This document shows positions 8,804 through 17,732 of a DNA stretch of 64,000 bases, piece by piece. A program made the position numbers and the translations under genes. The stretch is from an uncultured beta proteobacterium (lineage in GTDB: Bacteria > Pseudomonadota > Gammaproteobacteria > Burkholderiales > Burkholderiaceae_C). The notes under the pieces were generated by a model. That model was not told the DNA's origin, ran no database searches, and saw nothing but the letters and a program-made list of their open reading frames with translations. The stretch covers positions 18,617 to 82,616 of the forward strand of contig CAJAES010000036.1 of the NCBI GenBank assembly GCA_903938815.1, written 5' to 3'. The first letter of the stretch is position 1. Each line of letters starts with the position of its first letter.

Positions 8804-10042
8804 ATGAGTCTGCAGTCGATTCAGCGCTTTTCCGGTCTCTGCACCGGCGCATTCAGGGCGTTCTTCGCCGTGTGGCTGGCGCTGGCAGCGTGCCTGGCTT
8901 CGGCGCAGGTGGAGCAGATCCCTGCGAACTTCACCACGTTGGCCAGCACGGCCGACCGCATGATCTCCTACCGATCGCAGAACCACATGTGGCAGACGGC
9001 CGACGGCGCCACGCATGTGGTGATCAACCGCGGCCCCGGACTGTCCGGCCAGAGCCTGACACTGTTCTCCACCTTCGACGGCGGCTCGACCTGGGTCAAC
9101 AGCGGCGTCAACCTTCCCAAGAGCAACGGTTCCTCCACTTCGGACGGCTACCTCGTCGACAACCGCCTGTTCATGACCTATGACGTCGGTACCGGGATCA
9201 TTCGTGCCGCCGAGTTGCAGTACGACGCAGCGTCCACGACCTGGACGTTGCAGAAGGTCGAGACGGTCTTCTCCTCGGGAACGAACCTGGCCTTGACACC
9301 TGCCATGGCCGCTGATGCGCTGGGGCGCCGCTGGCTGACCTTCACGCACCAGGATACGGTGACGTTGAACTTCAGCATCAAGATGATGGTGAAAGCGTCA
9401 GCCGACGCTGCCTGGGCCGACACGGGCCTGATCTTCGGCAACGTTGACAATGTCTCCAACGAGCGCAGCGGCCGCCCTGTGACAACCCGCCGCGGGGTCG
9501 GCGTGGTCTACACGGTCAAGGCCGATACCTTCTGGGCTGAGCGCAACAACAAGTGGGCGCTGAACGCCAACTGGAACAAGCTGCCCGTCTACACGAAGCA
9601 GACCCCGTCTAACGACCCTTACGGCACGCATTTCAGCGCAATCGTCGATGCGGGTTCCAATGTCCATCTCGCTTCCGTCGATGGTGGCAAGGTCGTCTAT
9701 TCCCGCTGGATGATCGACCAGAACACATGGACGACCCGCGTGCTCACCGATGACATCAAGGCGAGCTACCTGCAGGCGACGATCGTGGATGGAAAGCTGA
9801 TGATCGTGACCAACAGTTACACCAATCTGAGCGTCTATCAGAGCACCGACAACGGCGCTTCATTTGTCCGGACACATGCACTGACCCATCCCCCGCCGGT
9901 CGACTTGATCAACTATGACCGGCCGCGCCTGGAGACCCCCGGCATCTCCACCAGTCCGGTGCCCGTGCTGCAGCAGTATGTCGATGGCAAGGTTCAGCGC
10001 GCGATGTTCTTCGCCGTACCCGTCAGTCCGACGCCACCCTGA
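8804..10042 (+). CDS. secreted Asp-box (sialidase-like) beta-propeller protein
   Basis: The 412-residue product starts at an ATG with an excellent ribosome site (TTGGAGG, 4 bases before). It has a classical signal peptide with hydrophobic core at about 14-32 and likely cleavage after A-S-A. Two Asp-box motifs are visible, T-F-D-G-G-S-T-W near residue 90 and S-T-D-N-G-A-S-F near residue 345, which mark sialidase/BNR-type beta-propellers. The catalytic Arg triad of true sialidases cannot be confirmed, so glycosidase activity is not claimed; many such propellers bind glycans or surfaces. The frame is open upstream to 8621, but that part lacks a ribosome site. It converges with the TolB-like gene with six bases between the stops. 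Confidence 0.7.
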   Translation: MSLQSIQRFSGLCTGAFRAFFAVWLALAACLASAQVEQIPANFTTLASTADRMISYRSQNHMWQTADGATHVVINRGPGLSGQSLTLFSTFDGGSTWVNSGVNLPKSNGSSTSDGYLVDNRLFMTYDVGTGIIRAAELQYDAASTTWTLQKVETVFSSGTNLALTPAMAADALGRRWLTFTHQDTVTLNFSIKMMVKASADAAWADTGLIFGNVDNVSNERSGRPVTTRRGVGVVYTVKADTFWAERNNKWALNANWNKLPVYTKQTPSNDPYGTHFSAIVDAGSNVHLASVDGGKVVYSRWMIDQNTWTTRVLTDDIKASYLQATIVDGKLMIVTNSYTNLSVYQSTDNGASFVRTHALTHPPPVDLINYDRPRLETPGISTSPVPVLQQYVDGKVQRAMFFAVPVSPTPP

Positions 10043-10048
10043 TCAGAG

Positions 10049-11221
10049 TCATCGTGTCTGGACCGTGAGGGGCGTCTTCAGCAGATTGAGCGCGAACCGG
10101 TTCGAACCATCCGATACCGTCACGTAGACGAATAGCCCCGACGGCGTGACCATCCACTCCGGTTCGGTGCGTGACAGGTTGCGCCGTGCCGGGTCGCTCA
10201 GCAGCAGTGGGGGCAGCCCCGTGGCCGCCATTTCCACCATCCAGATCTCGCTGTAGCCGATTCGTTGCGAGGCGAGCTGCATGACGACGAAGGACCGTCC
10301 GTCGTAGACGACGGGCTCCGGCGAGAAGATCAACGGCCGGCGCGAGAAGTCGTTGGCCTTGATCTCGCGCGTGACCTGCCAGATGCCGGCAACCTCGCGA
10401 TAAAAGCGCAGGCAGCAGCCATCGACGACCGTCATCATCGCCAGCGCGCCTGCGAATTCCGGGGCGGGCCACAGCCAGACGTGGTCCTTGTGGCCAGCGT
10501 CCGTGGTGAGCGTCCGGAGCATGCCTGTGTCCACGTCGTAGAGCGTTGCCTGCCGCGTACCGCTCGAGTCGGGCAAGCCCAGGGTCAGTGTCCGGCTGCC
10601 TGCCAGCCACCGCGGCGCACCACCGGTGCCCGTGTCCACCACGCCCGGCACCACGGCTTCGGTTTCAGGACGGCCTGCTTCACGCCATGCGAGTTCGTAG
10701 TTGCCGGTGTTGCCGATGGTGTGCATGTAGACCAGGCGTGGCTCGGCGTCCGTCGCATCGTCCGACACCAGGGCCAGCCCGCGGTCCGTGCTGTCTGCAA
10801 GGTTAGAGCCACGCCAGGCTCCGTTGCTGAACCTGACGCGCGCCATGTAGGCGCGCCCTGCGGAGTCGGCGCGCGTGAAGTACAGCTCGCGTCCGCGTTG
10901 GCTGCCGCCCCATTCCGGGCCGTTCTTGAACGGCAGCCCCGGCAGGCTGATGACCACATTCTTGGAGACTATCGTGCCGAGGCAGCCTGCCGAGGCGATG
11001 CTGCCGTCGGGCGCCACCGGTGCGACCCTCAGGGCGCCAGCGCCGTCGAAGTAGGCCATCTGCTGGCTGTTGCGGTCGAACTCCGGGTCCGTTACCCGAG
11101 CGGAAGCCGGGCAGACCTCGGTCTCGTTCGGAACGAATTGCGCATGAGACTCCCGCGCCAGCATTGCAGCGACGAGAACGCTGGACAAGGTCAGACTGTC
11201 CAAGGCCCGCTTGCTGATCAT
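10049..11221 (-). CDS. exported TolB/WD40-like beta-propeller protein (paralogue of 16232-17473)
   Basis: The 390-residue protein begins at an ATG preceded by GGAG at 7 bases. It has a signal peptide with likely cleavage after S-H-A. The body consists of repeated beta-strand units of TolB/PD40 type, for example E-W-G-G-S-Q-R-G-R-E-L-Y-F and W-P-A-P-E-F-A-G near residue 265. The last shared segment, E-P-E-W-M-V-T-P-S-G-L-F-V-Y, matches D-P-E-Y-Y-I-T-A-A-G-P-F-L-Y in the gene at 16232, and W-P-A-P-E-F matches F-P-A-P-E-F, so the two are paralogues. The role is unknown; it is probably periplasmic or secreted. It is the last gene of a five-gene minus-strand set. An ATG at 11248 would add nine residues but lacks a ribosome site. 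Confidence 0.65.
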   Translation of the reverse strand: MISKRALDSLTLSSVLVAAMLARESHAQFVPNETEVCPASARVTDPEFDRNSQQMAYFDGAGALRVAPVAPDGSIASAGCLGTIVSKNVVISLPGLPFKNGPEWGGSQRGRELYFTRADSAGRAYMARVRFSNGAWRGSNLADSTDRGLALVSDDATDAEPRLVYMHTIGNTGNYELAWREAGRPETEAVVPGVVDTGTGGAPRWLAGSRTLTLGLPDSSGTRQATLYDVDTGMLRTLTTDAGHKDHVWLWPAPEFAGALAMMTVVDGCCLRFYREVAGIWQVTREIKANDFSRRPLIFSPEPVVYDGRSFVVMQLASQRIGYSEIWMVEMAATGLPPLLLSDPARRNLSRTEPEWMVTPSGLFVYVTVSDGSNRFALNLLKTPLTVQTR

Positions 11222-11254
11222 CCGCCCGCTCCAAAAGCCGAATTGCATGGCAAA

Positions 11255-11276
11255 GCAGCCCGGGAGACCGGGCTGC
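11255..11276 (-). terminator. perfect 9-bp hairpin with GAGA/TCTC loop
   Basis: Two perfect 9-base arms (GCAGCCCGG / CCGGGCTGC) flank a 4-base loop between the serine-hydrolase-like gene (ends 11357) and the next gene on the minus strand. On that strand the stem is followed by TTTGCC, so it is a plausible weak intrinsic terminator or attenuator. Confidence 0.5.
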
Positions 11277-11356
11277 GTGTGTCAATTCGATTGGAGCCGC
11301 CAGCCGCCCGACGCGGAACCCCACGATCGTGGGATGTCCCGCGCCGTGCCGGACCC

Positions 11357-12367
11357 TCAGGGCGCGGGGGTCGGTGCGCCGCTGGTGACCGCCACGCCTG
11401 TCACCCAGGCTTGGCGGATCAGGCGGCCACAACGCGCGGAGTTGTAGCCCGCATTGCTTTCCACGCCGTCCGAGCGCCTCGACAGGATGCCGTACAGCGT
11501 CTTGGTACGGTCGATCCAGGGGTAGAAGCCCAGCGCGCCAGCGCTGCTGAATGCATGGTCGCCAACGACCGGATCGTCTTCCACCCAGTGGCCGAGCGAA
11601 TAGTTCCAGCTCTCCGCGTCGATGGGCGTGGCCACCGCAGTGCCGCAGGTTGACGGGTTGGTGCAGACCTTGTTGGTGCCGAGCGCTGCACCCATCGCGA
11701 GTTCGCCGCGCAGGATCTTGCGCAGGAAAGAGGCGTAAGAAGAGGCGCTGCCCACCAGACCGCCTGCCAGTTGCGGTTGCGTGTAGAAGAGTCCGAAGTC
11801 GCCCAGCGTCGAATTCAGTTCCGTCGTGAGGGCGTCATTGCCCAGGGCGCCCAGGCCCATGGCCGCGACGGCATGCTGCTGCATGTGGCCGCTGTCGTAA
11901 AAGAACTTGCCGATCGTGTTCTGGTTCAGTCCGTCGTTGCCGTCGAGGCAGCTTCCAACCGTGTCGGACACCTGGCAGAGCGGCAGGAAGAACATGCTGT
12001 AGCCGCTCGTGAAGTTCAGGTAGGGCACGTCGCTCGGCCGGACGCCCACTTTCTGCACCACGTAGGAGGAGTAGAGCCACTTGGAGGCGGATGCAATGCT
12101 GAACTGGGTCGTTGCGCCTGGCGCCCCGCTGCCAACGGATGAGCCCGCGCGCGGGCCGTTCGCATCACCGATCTCCCAGTAGAACGACCCCAGCTTTCCC
12201 GTGTCGCAGTCCGGGTGCGTCGTCGCGGTGGTCGATGCTGCCGTGACGCGTTCGGAGTCCGTCGGGTCACTCGGAATTTCGCTGGAGGAGTTGCTGCCAC
12301 CGCCGCACGAAGCCAGTACGAGCGTCGACAGCAGGGTCGCTGTGACTAGGGTTTGACGTTGGTTCAT
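11357..12367 (-). CDS. lipoprotein with SxxK serine-hydrolase (beta-lactamase-like) fold
   Basis: This 336-residue protein starts at the ATG that gives a lipoprotein signal (lipobox L-A-S-C, Cys21, followed by G-G-G-S). A 32-residue upstream extension in the same frame is not supported. The segment I-A-S-A-S-K (Ser93-Lys96) fits the SxxK nucleophile motif of class C beta-lactamase/esterase-like hydrolases. A later segment D-H-A-F-S-S-A-G-A-L-G-F-Y-P-W fits the position of the H-x-G motif, and F-Y-D-S-G-H-M-Q-Q-H lies where Y-x-N is expected, with Ser instead of Asn. It may be an esterase, a transacylase or a non-catalytic relative. It is clearly paralogous to 14980-15981; both share Y-W-E-I-G, S-A-S-K-W, L-N-F/L-T-S-G-Y-S and G-H-W-V/I-E-D-D-P. 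Confidence 0.65.
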   Translation of the reverse strand: MNQRQTLVTATLLSTLVLASCGGGSNSSSEIPSDPTDSERVTAASTTATTHPDCDTGKLGSFYWEIGDANGPRAGSSVGSGAPGATTQFSIASASKWLYSSYVVQKVGVRPSDVPYLNFTSGYSMFFLPLCQVSDTVGSCLDGNDGLNQNTIGKFFYDSGHMQQHAVAAMGLGALGNDALTTELNSTLGDFGLFYTQPQLAGGLVGSASSYASFLRKILRGELAMGAALGTNKVCTNPSTCGTAVATPIDAESWNYSLGHWVEDDPVVGDHAFSSAGALGFYPWIDRTKTLYGILSRRSDGVESNAGYNSARCGRLIRQAWVTGVAVTSGAPTPAP

Positions 12368-12642
12368 ATTGGCTGTTGACTCATGGTGAAGTGGGCCCCC
12401 GGAACGATCCGTGCGCTTTGCAGTGCCGGGTCGCACATCTGGTGCAACCGGGTGTTCGCACACGATGAATGGTAGTGCTGGCCAGTGGCCGCAAGACGCC
12501 GTTTCTTCTGAAGCAGGACATTACCGCCTCGCAATCCTGCTTCACAGCCAGCATTGCGCCAGAAACAAACGACAGGGGCTGTCAGGCCGCAGACTGCCAG
12601 TTTCGGCTCGATCAGGCTGCGTACCGGAACGAGGATACCGGT

Positions 12643-14043
12643 TCAGGGCTCGCCGATGAAGAACGTCGATGACGTGGTGCCGCGAAAGACCACGCGCCGG
12701 GCGCCGGCATGGTTGGTGACGATCGGGTATTGGCCGGTCGGAGCGAGGCGAGCGGCATTGCTGGAGACGCGATATTTCCAGAGCTGCGAGCCGGTGGCGC
12801 TGGTGCTGACATCGATGGCCGCGACGTGCGGGCCGATGCCGACCGAGTTGCTCTTGTTCTGGGTACCGAATGTCACGACGACGGCGCCGCTGGGCGACGC
12901 GCTGATGGAAAGAGCCGTGACGGGTGAGTAGCCGGCATCCAGGCCCAGCACGGTACTGACGTTCACGGTCTGCTGCACCGCGCCAGTGCGCTCGGCCACC
13001 CTGAGCAGGTTTCCCCCTTGCCAGGGAAAGAACCAAAGGCCGCCCCTCGGATCCTGTGCCGCGCTCGACCCGAAGCGGCCGGTGAACTTCTTGACCCACG
13101 CCTGGGCGGGTGCGTTTCCGAGGTCGTCGACTCCGTAGAACAATCCGGTCGACTTGCCCCGAAGGCCGTCGAAGAAGACGCGCTGTCCAATCAGAAGCGG
13201 GCTCGCACTGGAGGGGCCGTCGAACGGGTGATTCCAGACCACCTTCAGCTTGCCGCGGCCGCCGCAGGCATCTGATTCGCAGACGTCGATGGCGTACAGA
13301 CGGCCGTTGTCAGGCATCCCGACCCCGGCGGCCAGCACGTACGCACGGTTGCCCTTGACCGCAGGGGTGTTGATCGTCGCGAAGAGCACTCCGGTGACGG
13401 GATCGACGATGGGCTGGTGCGACAGGAGCGCGCCGGTGGAGACATCCCATACGGAGAGTTCCGGTGTGCCGACGCCCGCGTCCGCCTTCGTGGCCAGCAG
13501 GATCATGCTGCTGGTGGCGCCGATGAGGACCGGGCTGATCGGCGTGCCGTCGTCGGGTTTGGCGGATTGCCACAGGATCGTTCCGGAAATCGGGTCGGCG
13601 CGATACATGCGCTTCTGGTCTGCAGCGATCACATGATTGGATTCGCTGATCATCGCGGCGGAATACCACGCCGTGGCGTCCAGCCGCCCGCCGTCATCCC
13701 ACAGGCGATTGCCGTCGGCGTCGTAGACGGTCAGGTTCGATTTCAGCGCCGGGTCGGAGCTTCCTGTGCACGCGACCAGGCGTGTGTTGGACACACAGCC
13801 CAGCCCCCCGACGGCCCCGGAGCTGTTTCGATCCACGGCGACTTCCACCGCCACCGACGGGCTGACCTGTGCGACGTTGTCGGACATGCGCGCATCGCAG
13901 TGCGCCATGCCGCATCCTGCGGCCGGCAGGATGAACGGGCCGGCCTGCGCCAGTGCCATCGCGGGTGCCGTCAAGGCCAGCATTGCGGCCATGAGGGAAA
14001 CGATGCGCCGGGCGTGGCCGGATCTGGCAGGGGCGGCGTGCAT
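12643..14043 (-). CDS. exported PQQ-type beta-propeller protein
   Basis: The 466-residue product has an n-region rich in Arg, a hydrophobic core at about 14-31 and likely cleavage after A-L-A. The body is a PQQ-repeat (BamB/dehydrogenase-like) propeller: units such as Y-D-A-D-G-N-R-L-W-D, D-P-I-S-G-T-I-L-W-Q, D-V-S-T-G-A-L-L and T-G-A-V-Q-Q recur about every 45 residues. No haem-binding or dehydrogenase catalytic residues are evident, so a binding or scaffolding role is more likely than redox catalysis. A GGAG lies 9 bases before the ATG. The esterase gene ends 41 bases upstream on the same strand. The 275 bases between this stop and the next gene's start show no gene. Confidence 0.7.
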   Translation of the reverse strand: MHAAPARSGHARRIVSLMAAMLALTAPAMALAQAGPFILPAAGCGMAHCDARMSDNVAQVSPSVAVEVAVDRNSSGAVGGLGCVSNTRLVACTGSSDPALKSNLTVYDADGNRLWDDGGRLDATAWYSAAMISESNHVIAADQKRMYRADPISGTILWQSAKPDDGTPISPVLIGATSSMILLATKADAGVGTPELSVWDVSTGALLSHQPIVDPVTGVLFATINTPAVKGNRAYVLAAGVGMPDNGRLYAIDVCESDACGGRGKLKVVWNHPFDGPSSASPLLIGQRVFFDGLRGKSTGLFYGVDDLGNAPAQAWVKKFTGRFGSSAAQDPRGGLWFFPWQGGNLLRVAERTGAVQQTVNVSTVLGLDAGYSPVTALSISASPSGAVVVTFGTQNKSNSVGIGPHVAAIDVSTSATGSQLWKYRVSSNAARLAPTGQYPIVTNHAGARRVVFRGTTSSTFFIGEP

Positions 14044-14084
14044 GCGGTGGTGCTCCGTGGGGCTAGGCGTTCCGGACCGGTGGC

Positions 14085-14957
14085 TCAGCGACGATTGAGG
14101 CGGTCCAGCACGGTGCGTGAAAGCGGCGACTTCGCATCACCGATGGCCTGGTTCAAGCGGGCGTGTCCGAGGTCGATCCGTGTGACGGCCGCTTCGTTGC
14201 CCGAGGCGCGGATGGCCTTCGCGAAGGCCTCGCTCTGTTCGACCGCATCGGTTCGCTTGCTGCCGACAAAGATGAAGAAGGGTGAGACCGTGCCTGGACC
14301 GGCCTTTGCGACCACCAGGGTGGGCGAGGCGGCCGCGTACACCGCGCGATCCGTTCCGAAAGCGTCCTCGCGGATCTTTTTCTGGCGGCCGACGAACCAG
14401 CCGTAGGGGTCGACGAGGAAGTTGAAGCTGGCGGTGTCAACCGGCACGATGGCCCTGAAGGTGTTCAAGGCCAGGCCCTGGCCCTTCAGGAACTGCGGGT
14501 CGGTTCCCAGCAGCGCGACCAGATGCGCTCCCGCAGAATGGCCGACGAGCACCATGCGGTCCGGGTCGCCCCCGTAGCGCCCGATGTTGTCCTTGACCCA
14601 TCGCGTTGCAGCGGCGAGGTCATGGAGAAAGGCCGGGTACCTGTTCTGCGGGGCGAGTCGATAGTTCACGCTCACGAAGAGGGCGCCGTTTTCAACATAG
14701 AGCGCCGCCATGCTCTTGCCCAGTCGCTTGTCGCCCCGGCCCCAGCCTCCGCCATGCACGTAGACCACCACGGGTCTCGGCGCTGCATTGGTGCCGGTGG
14801 AGGGGTGGTAGATGTCGAGTGTGTGGTCTTCGTCCCTGGACCCTGCGACGTAGGCAATGTCGGCAGCCACCTGCCCCTCATCCGCCGCCTGGGCGAACAC
14901 CGGCAGCATGCACAGAGCGCTGATGAGCCATCTGGCCAGCGTGTCGATCCGTTTCAT
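14085..14957 (-). CDS. exported alpha/beta-hydrolase (BD-FAE/carboxylesterase type)
   Basis: This 290-residue esterase has a signal peptide with probable cleavage after A-Q-A-A (about residue 25). The oxyanion-hole motif H-G-G-G-W is at 69-73, the nucleophile elbow G-H-S-A-G is centred on Ser141, and a C-terminal L-G-H-A motif supplies the His. V-N-Y-R-L-A-P between them is typical of hormone-sensitive-lipase/feruloyl-esterase-like proteins. It should cleave small ester bonds in the periplasm or outside the cell. It resembles the cytosolic esterase at 35315-36193, including the G-H-S-A-G-A-H-L-V-A-L-L stretch. The gene lies 22 bases downstream of the second serine-hydrolase-like gene, with GAGGA before its ATG. 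Confidence 0.85.
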   Translation of the reverse strand: MKRIDTLARWLISALCMLPVFAQAADEGQVAADIAYVAGSRDEDHTLDIYHPSTGTNAAPRPVVVYVHGGGWGRGDKRLGKSMAALYVENGALFVSVNYRLAPQNRYPAFLHDLAAATRWVKDNIGRYGGDPDRMVLVGHSAGAHLVALLGTDPQFLKGQGLALNTFRAIVPVDTASFNFLVDPYGWFVGRQKKIREDAFGTDRAVYAAASPTLVVAKAGPGTVSPFFIFVGSKRTDAVEQSEAFAKAIRASGNEAAVTRIDLGHARLNQAIGDAKSPLSRTVLDRLNRR

Positions 14958-14979
14958 CGGGCATTCCTCGTTCGAACGA

Positions 14980-15981
14980 TCATTGCGGGACGCCTGTCTT
15001 CCAGGCGAGCCGGATCATCCTGCCACACTTGACCGACGCGTGGCCTTCATCCACCCCCGTGAACGCTTCCGTCTGACGCGCCACGACGCCGTAGACGTTC
15101 CGATCCGTATCGACCCAGGGATAGAAGCCGAAGGACCCGGGGCTGCTGTAGGCGAAGTTGGAGGACGGTGTGGTCGCCGGGTCGTCCTCGATCCAGTGCC
15201 CGACGGAGTAGTGCCAGGCTTCCGGCACGGCGGCAATCTTGTAGGCAATGCAGCTGGCGCTCGGCATGGTGCACACCGGATTGGTGCCGAGTTGCGCCCC
15301 CAGCTTCAGAGGGGAGGCCGCGCCGACGAGCAGCCTGCGCAGGAATGCCGAGTAATCCCGCGCAGTCGTGCTGATTCCCCCGGCGATTCCGGGCTGAGCG
15401 TAGGTGATAGGGGGCTGAGTGCCCAGGATTGACGAGATCTCGACGCCGAGGCCGACGTTGTCCAAGGGGCCCAGCCCGATGTTGATGGCGTGCTGCTGCA
15501 TGTGCCCGCCGTCGTAATGGAACATCTTGGCCGTCGATTCCTTGCGATTGCGGCTGCCTGGCAGGCATTCGGCCACCGTCCCATCGGTCGGGCAGTCACT
15601 GGTCCTGAAGTTGCTGTAGCCGCTGGTCAGGTTCAGGAACGGACGAGCCGACGCGGTATTGCCGAACCTCTCTATGGCGTAGGCAGCAAACACCCATTTC
15701 GAGGCGGACGCGACGCTCAGCACGGTGTCGGCCGTGATCGTGACGGTCGACCCCCGCGGGGTGACGCTGCCGGATACGAGCGTTCCTTCCCGCCGCCCGA
15801 TCTCCCAGTAGAACGGACCCAGCACCCGAGCCCCGCAAAGCAGGTTGGTACTGGCTGTCCGGGTGGCTGCCGCAGCGCGCTCCGCATCGGTCGGTTGGGC
15901 CTGCGCCAGACCCGCCAACGAAACCCCGGCATGAATGACCAAGGCAGGGACTGCCATCCGGAGGATTCGACTGCGCGCCAT
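14980..15981 (-). CDS. exported SxxK serine-hydrolase-like protein (paralogue of 11357-12367)
   Basis: The 333-residue protein starts at the ATG preceded by GGAG at 9 bases; two earlier in-frame ATGs at 15996-15999 lack a site. It has a cleavable signal peptide (likely after A-Q-A) rather than the lipobox of its paralogue. S-V-A-S-A-S-K (Ser92-Lys95) is the candidate nucleophile motif. The Y-x-N position reads H-Y-D-G-G-H-M-Q-Q-H, and the late motif reads S-S-P-G-S-F-G-F-Y-P-W without the preceding His, so catalysis may be altered or lost. Paired Cys residues suggest disulphides. The gene is divergent from the propeller gene at 16232; about 250 bases between them should hold both promoters, though no consensus pair stood out. 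Confidence 0.65.
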   Translation of the reverse strand: MARSRILRMAVPALVIHAGVSLAGLAQAQPTDAERAAAATRTASTNLLCGARVLGPFYWEIGRREGTLVSGSVTPRGSTVTITADTVLSVASASKWVFAAYAIERFGNTASARPFLNLTSGYSNFRTSDCPTDGTVAECLPGSRNRKESTAKMFHYDGGHMQQHAINIGLGPLDNVGLGVEISSILGTQPPITYAQPGIAGGISTTARDYSAFLRRLLVGAASPLKLGAQLGTNPVCTMPSASCIAYKIAAVPEAWHYSVGHWIEDDPATTPSSNFAYSSPGSFGFYPWVDTDRNVYGVVARQTEAFTGVDEGHASVKCGRMIRLAWKTGVPQ

Positions 15982-16231
15982 CTTCGAGTGCTCCATCACA
16001 TTTCAGCAAACACATAGATCGAATCACCGGGGCCGGATTCTATCGATGCCCGCGTTCCCGCACACCCCCAAGATCGAATGTTGGAGTCTTCAAGAACTGC
16101 TTGTTTGTGGGGTGTGCGTCGTCAATTGGCCCACCTAGACTGCGCACGTCTCCACGCGACGCAATGCGTGGTCCTTGGTCCACGCTGTGAGTTTTCCGAT
16201 GTGGATTTCCCGGTCGCCTTCGAGGTTTCAG

Positions 16232-17473
16232 GTGCGTATTCAACATCGACTTGCACCATGGTTGTGCGCGGCCCTGCTGGCTGTGACGATGCCGGCGCCT
16301 GCTGCTCCAGCGACCGAGGTCCTGGTGACCACGTCCCGCTTCGGTGACATGGAGTTCGATTGGGGGCGAGACGGCGTCCATTGCCCCAGTTGCAATGGCG
16401 GTGACGGAAACGCCCGATTCAATTGGGTCGATCGCCAAGGCCGACTTTGGATCAGCTACATCGACCACAACACCGGTTTCTTCTATCCACCCAATGGCCG
16501 GGCGGTATTGGTCGATTCAAACGCTGCGTATTACTCCGACTATGGCAACGGGCCCGAGTGGGTTTTCTCCCAGCACGGTTCGCAACTCATCTACACGCGG
16601 TACGAGCCGGGCCAGGCGCCGTCGGACGCCACTGCCGGCATCGGTCTGGCGAAGTTCGTCAACGGCGCCTGGACCGCCGACTTTCTGGACGCCAACCGGG
16701 GACGCATCACGCCCGGACCCACTCAGTCCGTCGGCGATGCGGATCCGCTCGTCACCTACGCCAGCGCGCTGGACAGCCGGGTTTACTGGCGCAAGCTGGG
16801 CAACCCCGTTCAGGCCGAACAACAGGCGCCTTGGCGCAGCACCGGGCTGAGCGTGCGGTGGGTTCCGAACTCCGGCAAGCTCGCGTTCGTGAACGGTGCG
16901 GACCATGAGGACGGCACGCGCTATCAGCAGGTCTTCCTGTTCGACACGCAGAGTGGCTCGGTCGAGCAACTGACCTTCGACCCGACCGAAAAGCGGGGGG
17001 TATTCATGTTCCCTGCGCCCGAGTTCGGCGGCGACATGGCCTTCTTCACGGTGGCCGCGCGAACCGAACTGCGCATCTTCCGCCATGCGCTTGGTTCCGA
17101 CGGGCGGCGCCGGTGGACCTTGGTCAACACGATCACGGCTCCTGCGAAGGTGCCCTACATCGCGACCCCGGAACCCTTCTTCCACAGGAACAAGACCTAT
17201 ATCTACATGACGCTCAGCACCAGCAAGGGCGCGAGCGACGTGACCGTGCCGACGCAACTCGCCATCACGGGCATCGATCCCCAGAAACCGACGTTTCGAC
17301 GACTGACGACCGAGCAGTCTCCTCAGCGGCTACGCCAGGATCCGGAGTACTACATCACAGCAGCCGGTCCGTTCCTGTACTACTCCCGCGCCGTTCCCGG
17401 TACGGCAACCGCGGGGCCGGTGAACGAGGGCGTGTTCCGGGTGGATCTCGGGTTGGGGCCCCCCAACCCCTGA
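16232..17473 (+). CDS. exported TolB/WD40-like beta-propeller protein (paralogue of 10049-11221)
   Basis: The product is about 413 residues. I chose the GTG at 16232 because GAGG lies 6 bases upstream and because it gives a compact signal peptide (basic start, hydrophobic core, cleavage near A-P-A-A). An ATG at 16199 in the same frame would lengthen the n-region by 11 residues. The mature part has repeated propeller strands (E-W-V-F-S-Q-H-G-S-Q-L-I-Y, F-L-F-D-T-Q-S-G-S-V-E-Q-L). It shares the F-P-A-P-E-F-G-G segment and C-terminal unit with the minus-strand paralogue. A Cys-x-x-Cys pair lies near the mature N-terminus. Function unknown; a secreted binding protein is likely. Confidence 0.65.
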   Translation: MRIQHRLAPWLCAALLAVTMPAPAAPATEVLVTTSRFGDMEFDWGRDGVHCPSCNGGDGNARFNWVDRQGRLWISYIDHNTGFFYPPNGRAVLVDSNAAYYSDYGNGPEWVFSQHGSQLIYTRYEPGQAPSDATAGIGLAKFVNGAWTADFLDANRGRITPGPTQSVGDADPLVTYASALDSRVYWRKLGNPVQAEQQAPWRSTGLSVRWVPNSGKLAFVNGADHEDGTRYQQVFLFDTQSGSVEQLTFDPTEKRGVFMFPAPEFGGDMAFFTVAARTELRIFRHALGSDGRRRWTLVNTITAPAKVPYIATPEPFFHRNKTYIYMTLSTSKGASDVTVPTQLAITGIDPQKPTFRRLTTEQSPQRLRQDPEYYITAAGPFLYYSRAVPGTATAGPVNEGVFRVDLGLGPPNP

Positions 17474-17532
17474 AGAGCGCAGCGGCGCCCGTTGGCACTG
17501 CCCTTGCTTTGCCTTGATCAGTCGCTCCACAG

Positions 17533-17546
17533 CCCCGAAAACGGGG
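17533..17546 (+). terminator. small CCCCG/CGGGG hairpin with T-rich tail
   Basis: A 5-base-pair GC stem with an AAAA loop is followed by TTTCCC, 60 bases after the propeller gene stop. It is a weak candidate terminator separating that gene from the synthase operon. The remainder up to 17732 shows no gene and no clear ribosome site before the synthase ATG. Confidence 0.35.
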
Positions 17547-17732
17547 TTTCCCTTCCTACGACGTCATGGCGGTCCTCGCCGATTCGTGCGGTGTTCCCGA
17601 ATCTTGCCGCAAACACCCCTTTTCGGTGGTTTTAGGGGCGGTACATAGGGGCTGTGGGGCGCGAAAACTCATGCTACCGTCCCCGCTGAGGGTCTTTACC
17701 CCCACCTTTCGATCATTTCTTGCGCCGGTGCC

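Noticed and set aside
8804..10042. Assignment as an active sialidase
   Set aside because: Only Asp-box repeats are visible; the catalytic Arg triad and Tyr/Glu pair could not be confirmed.
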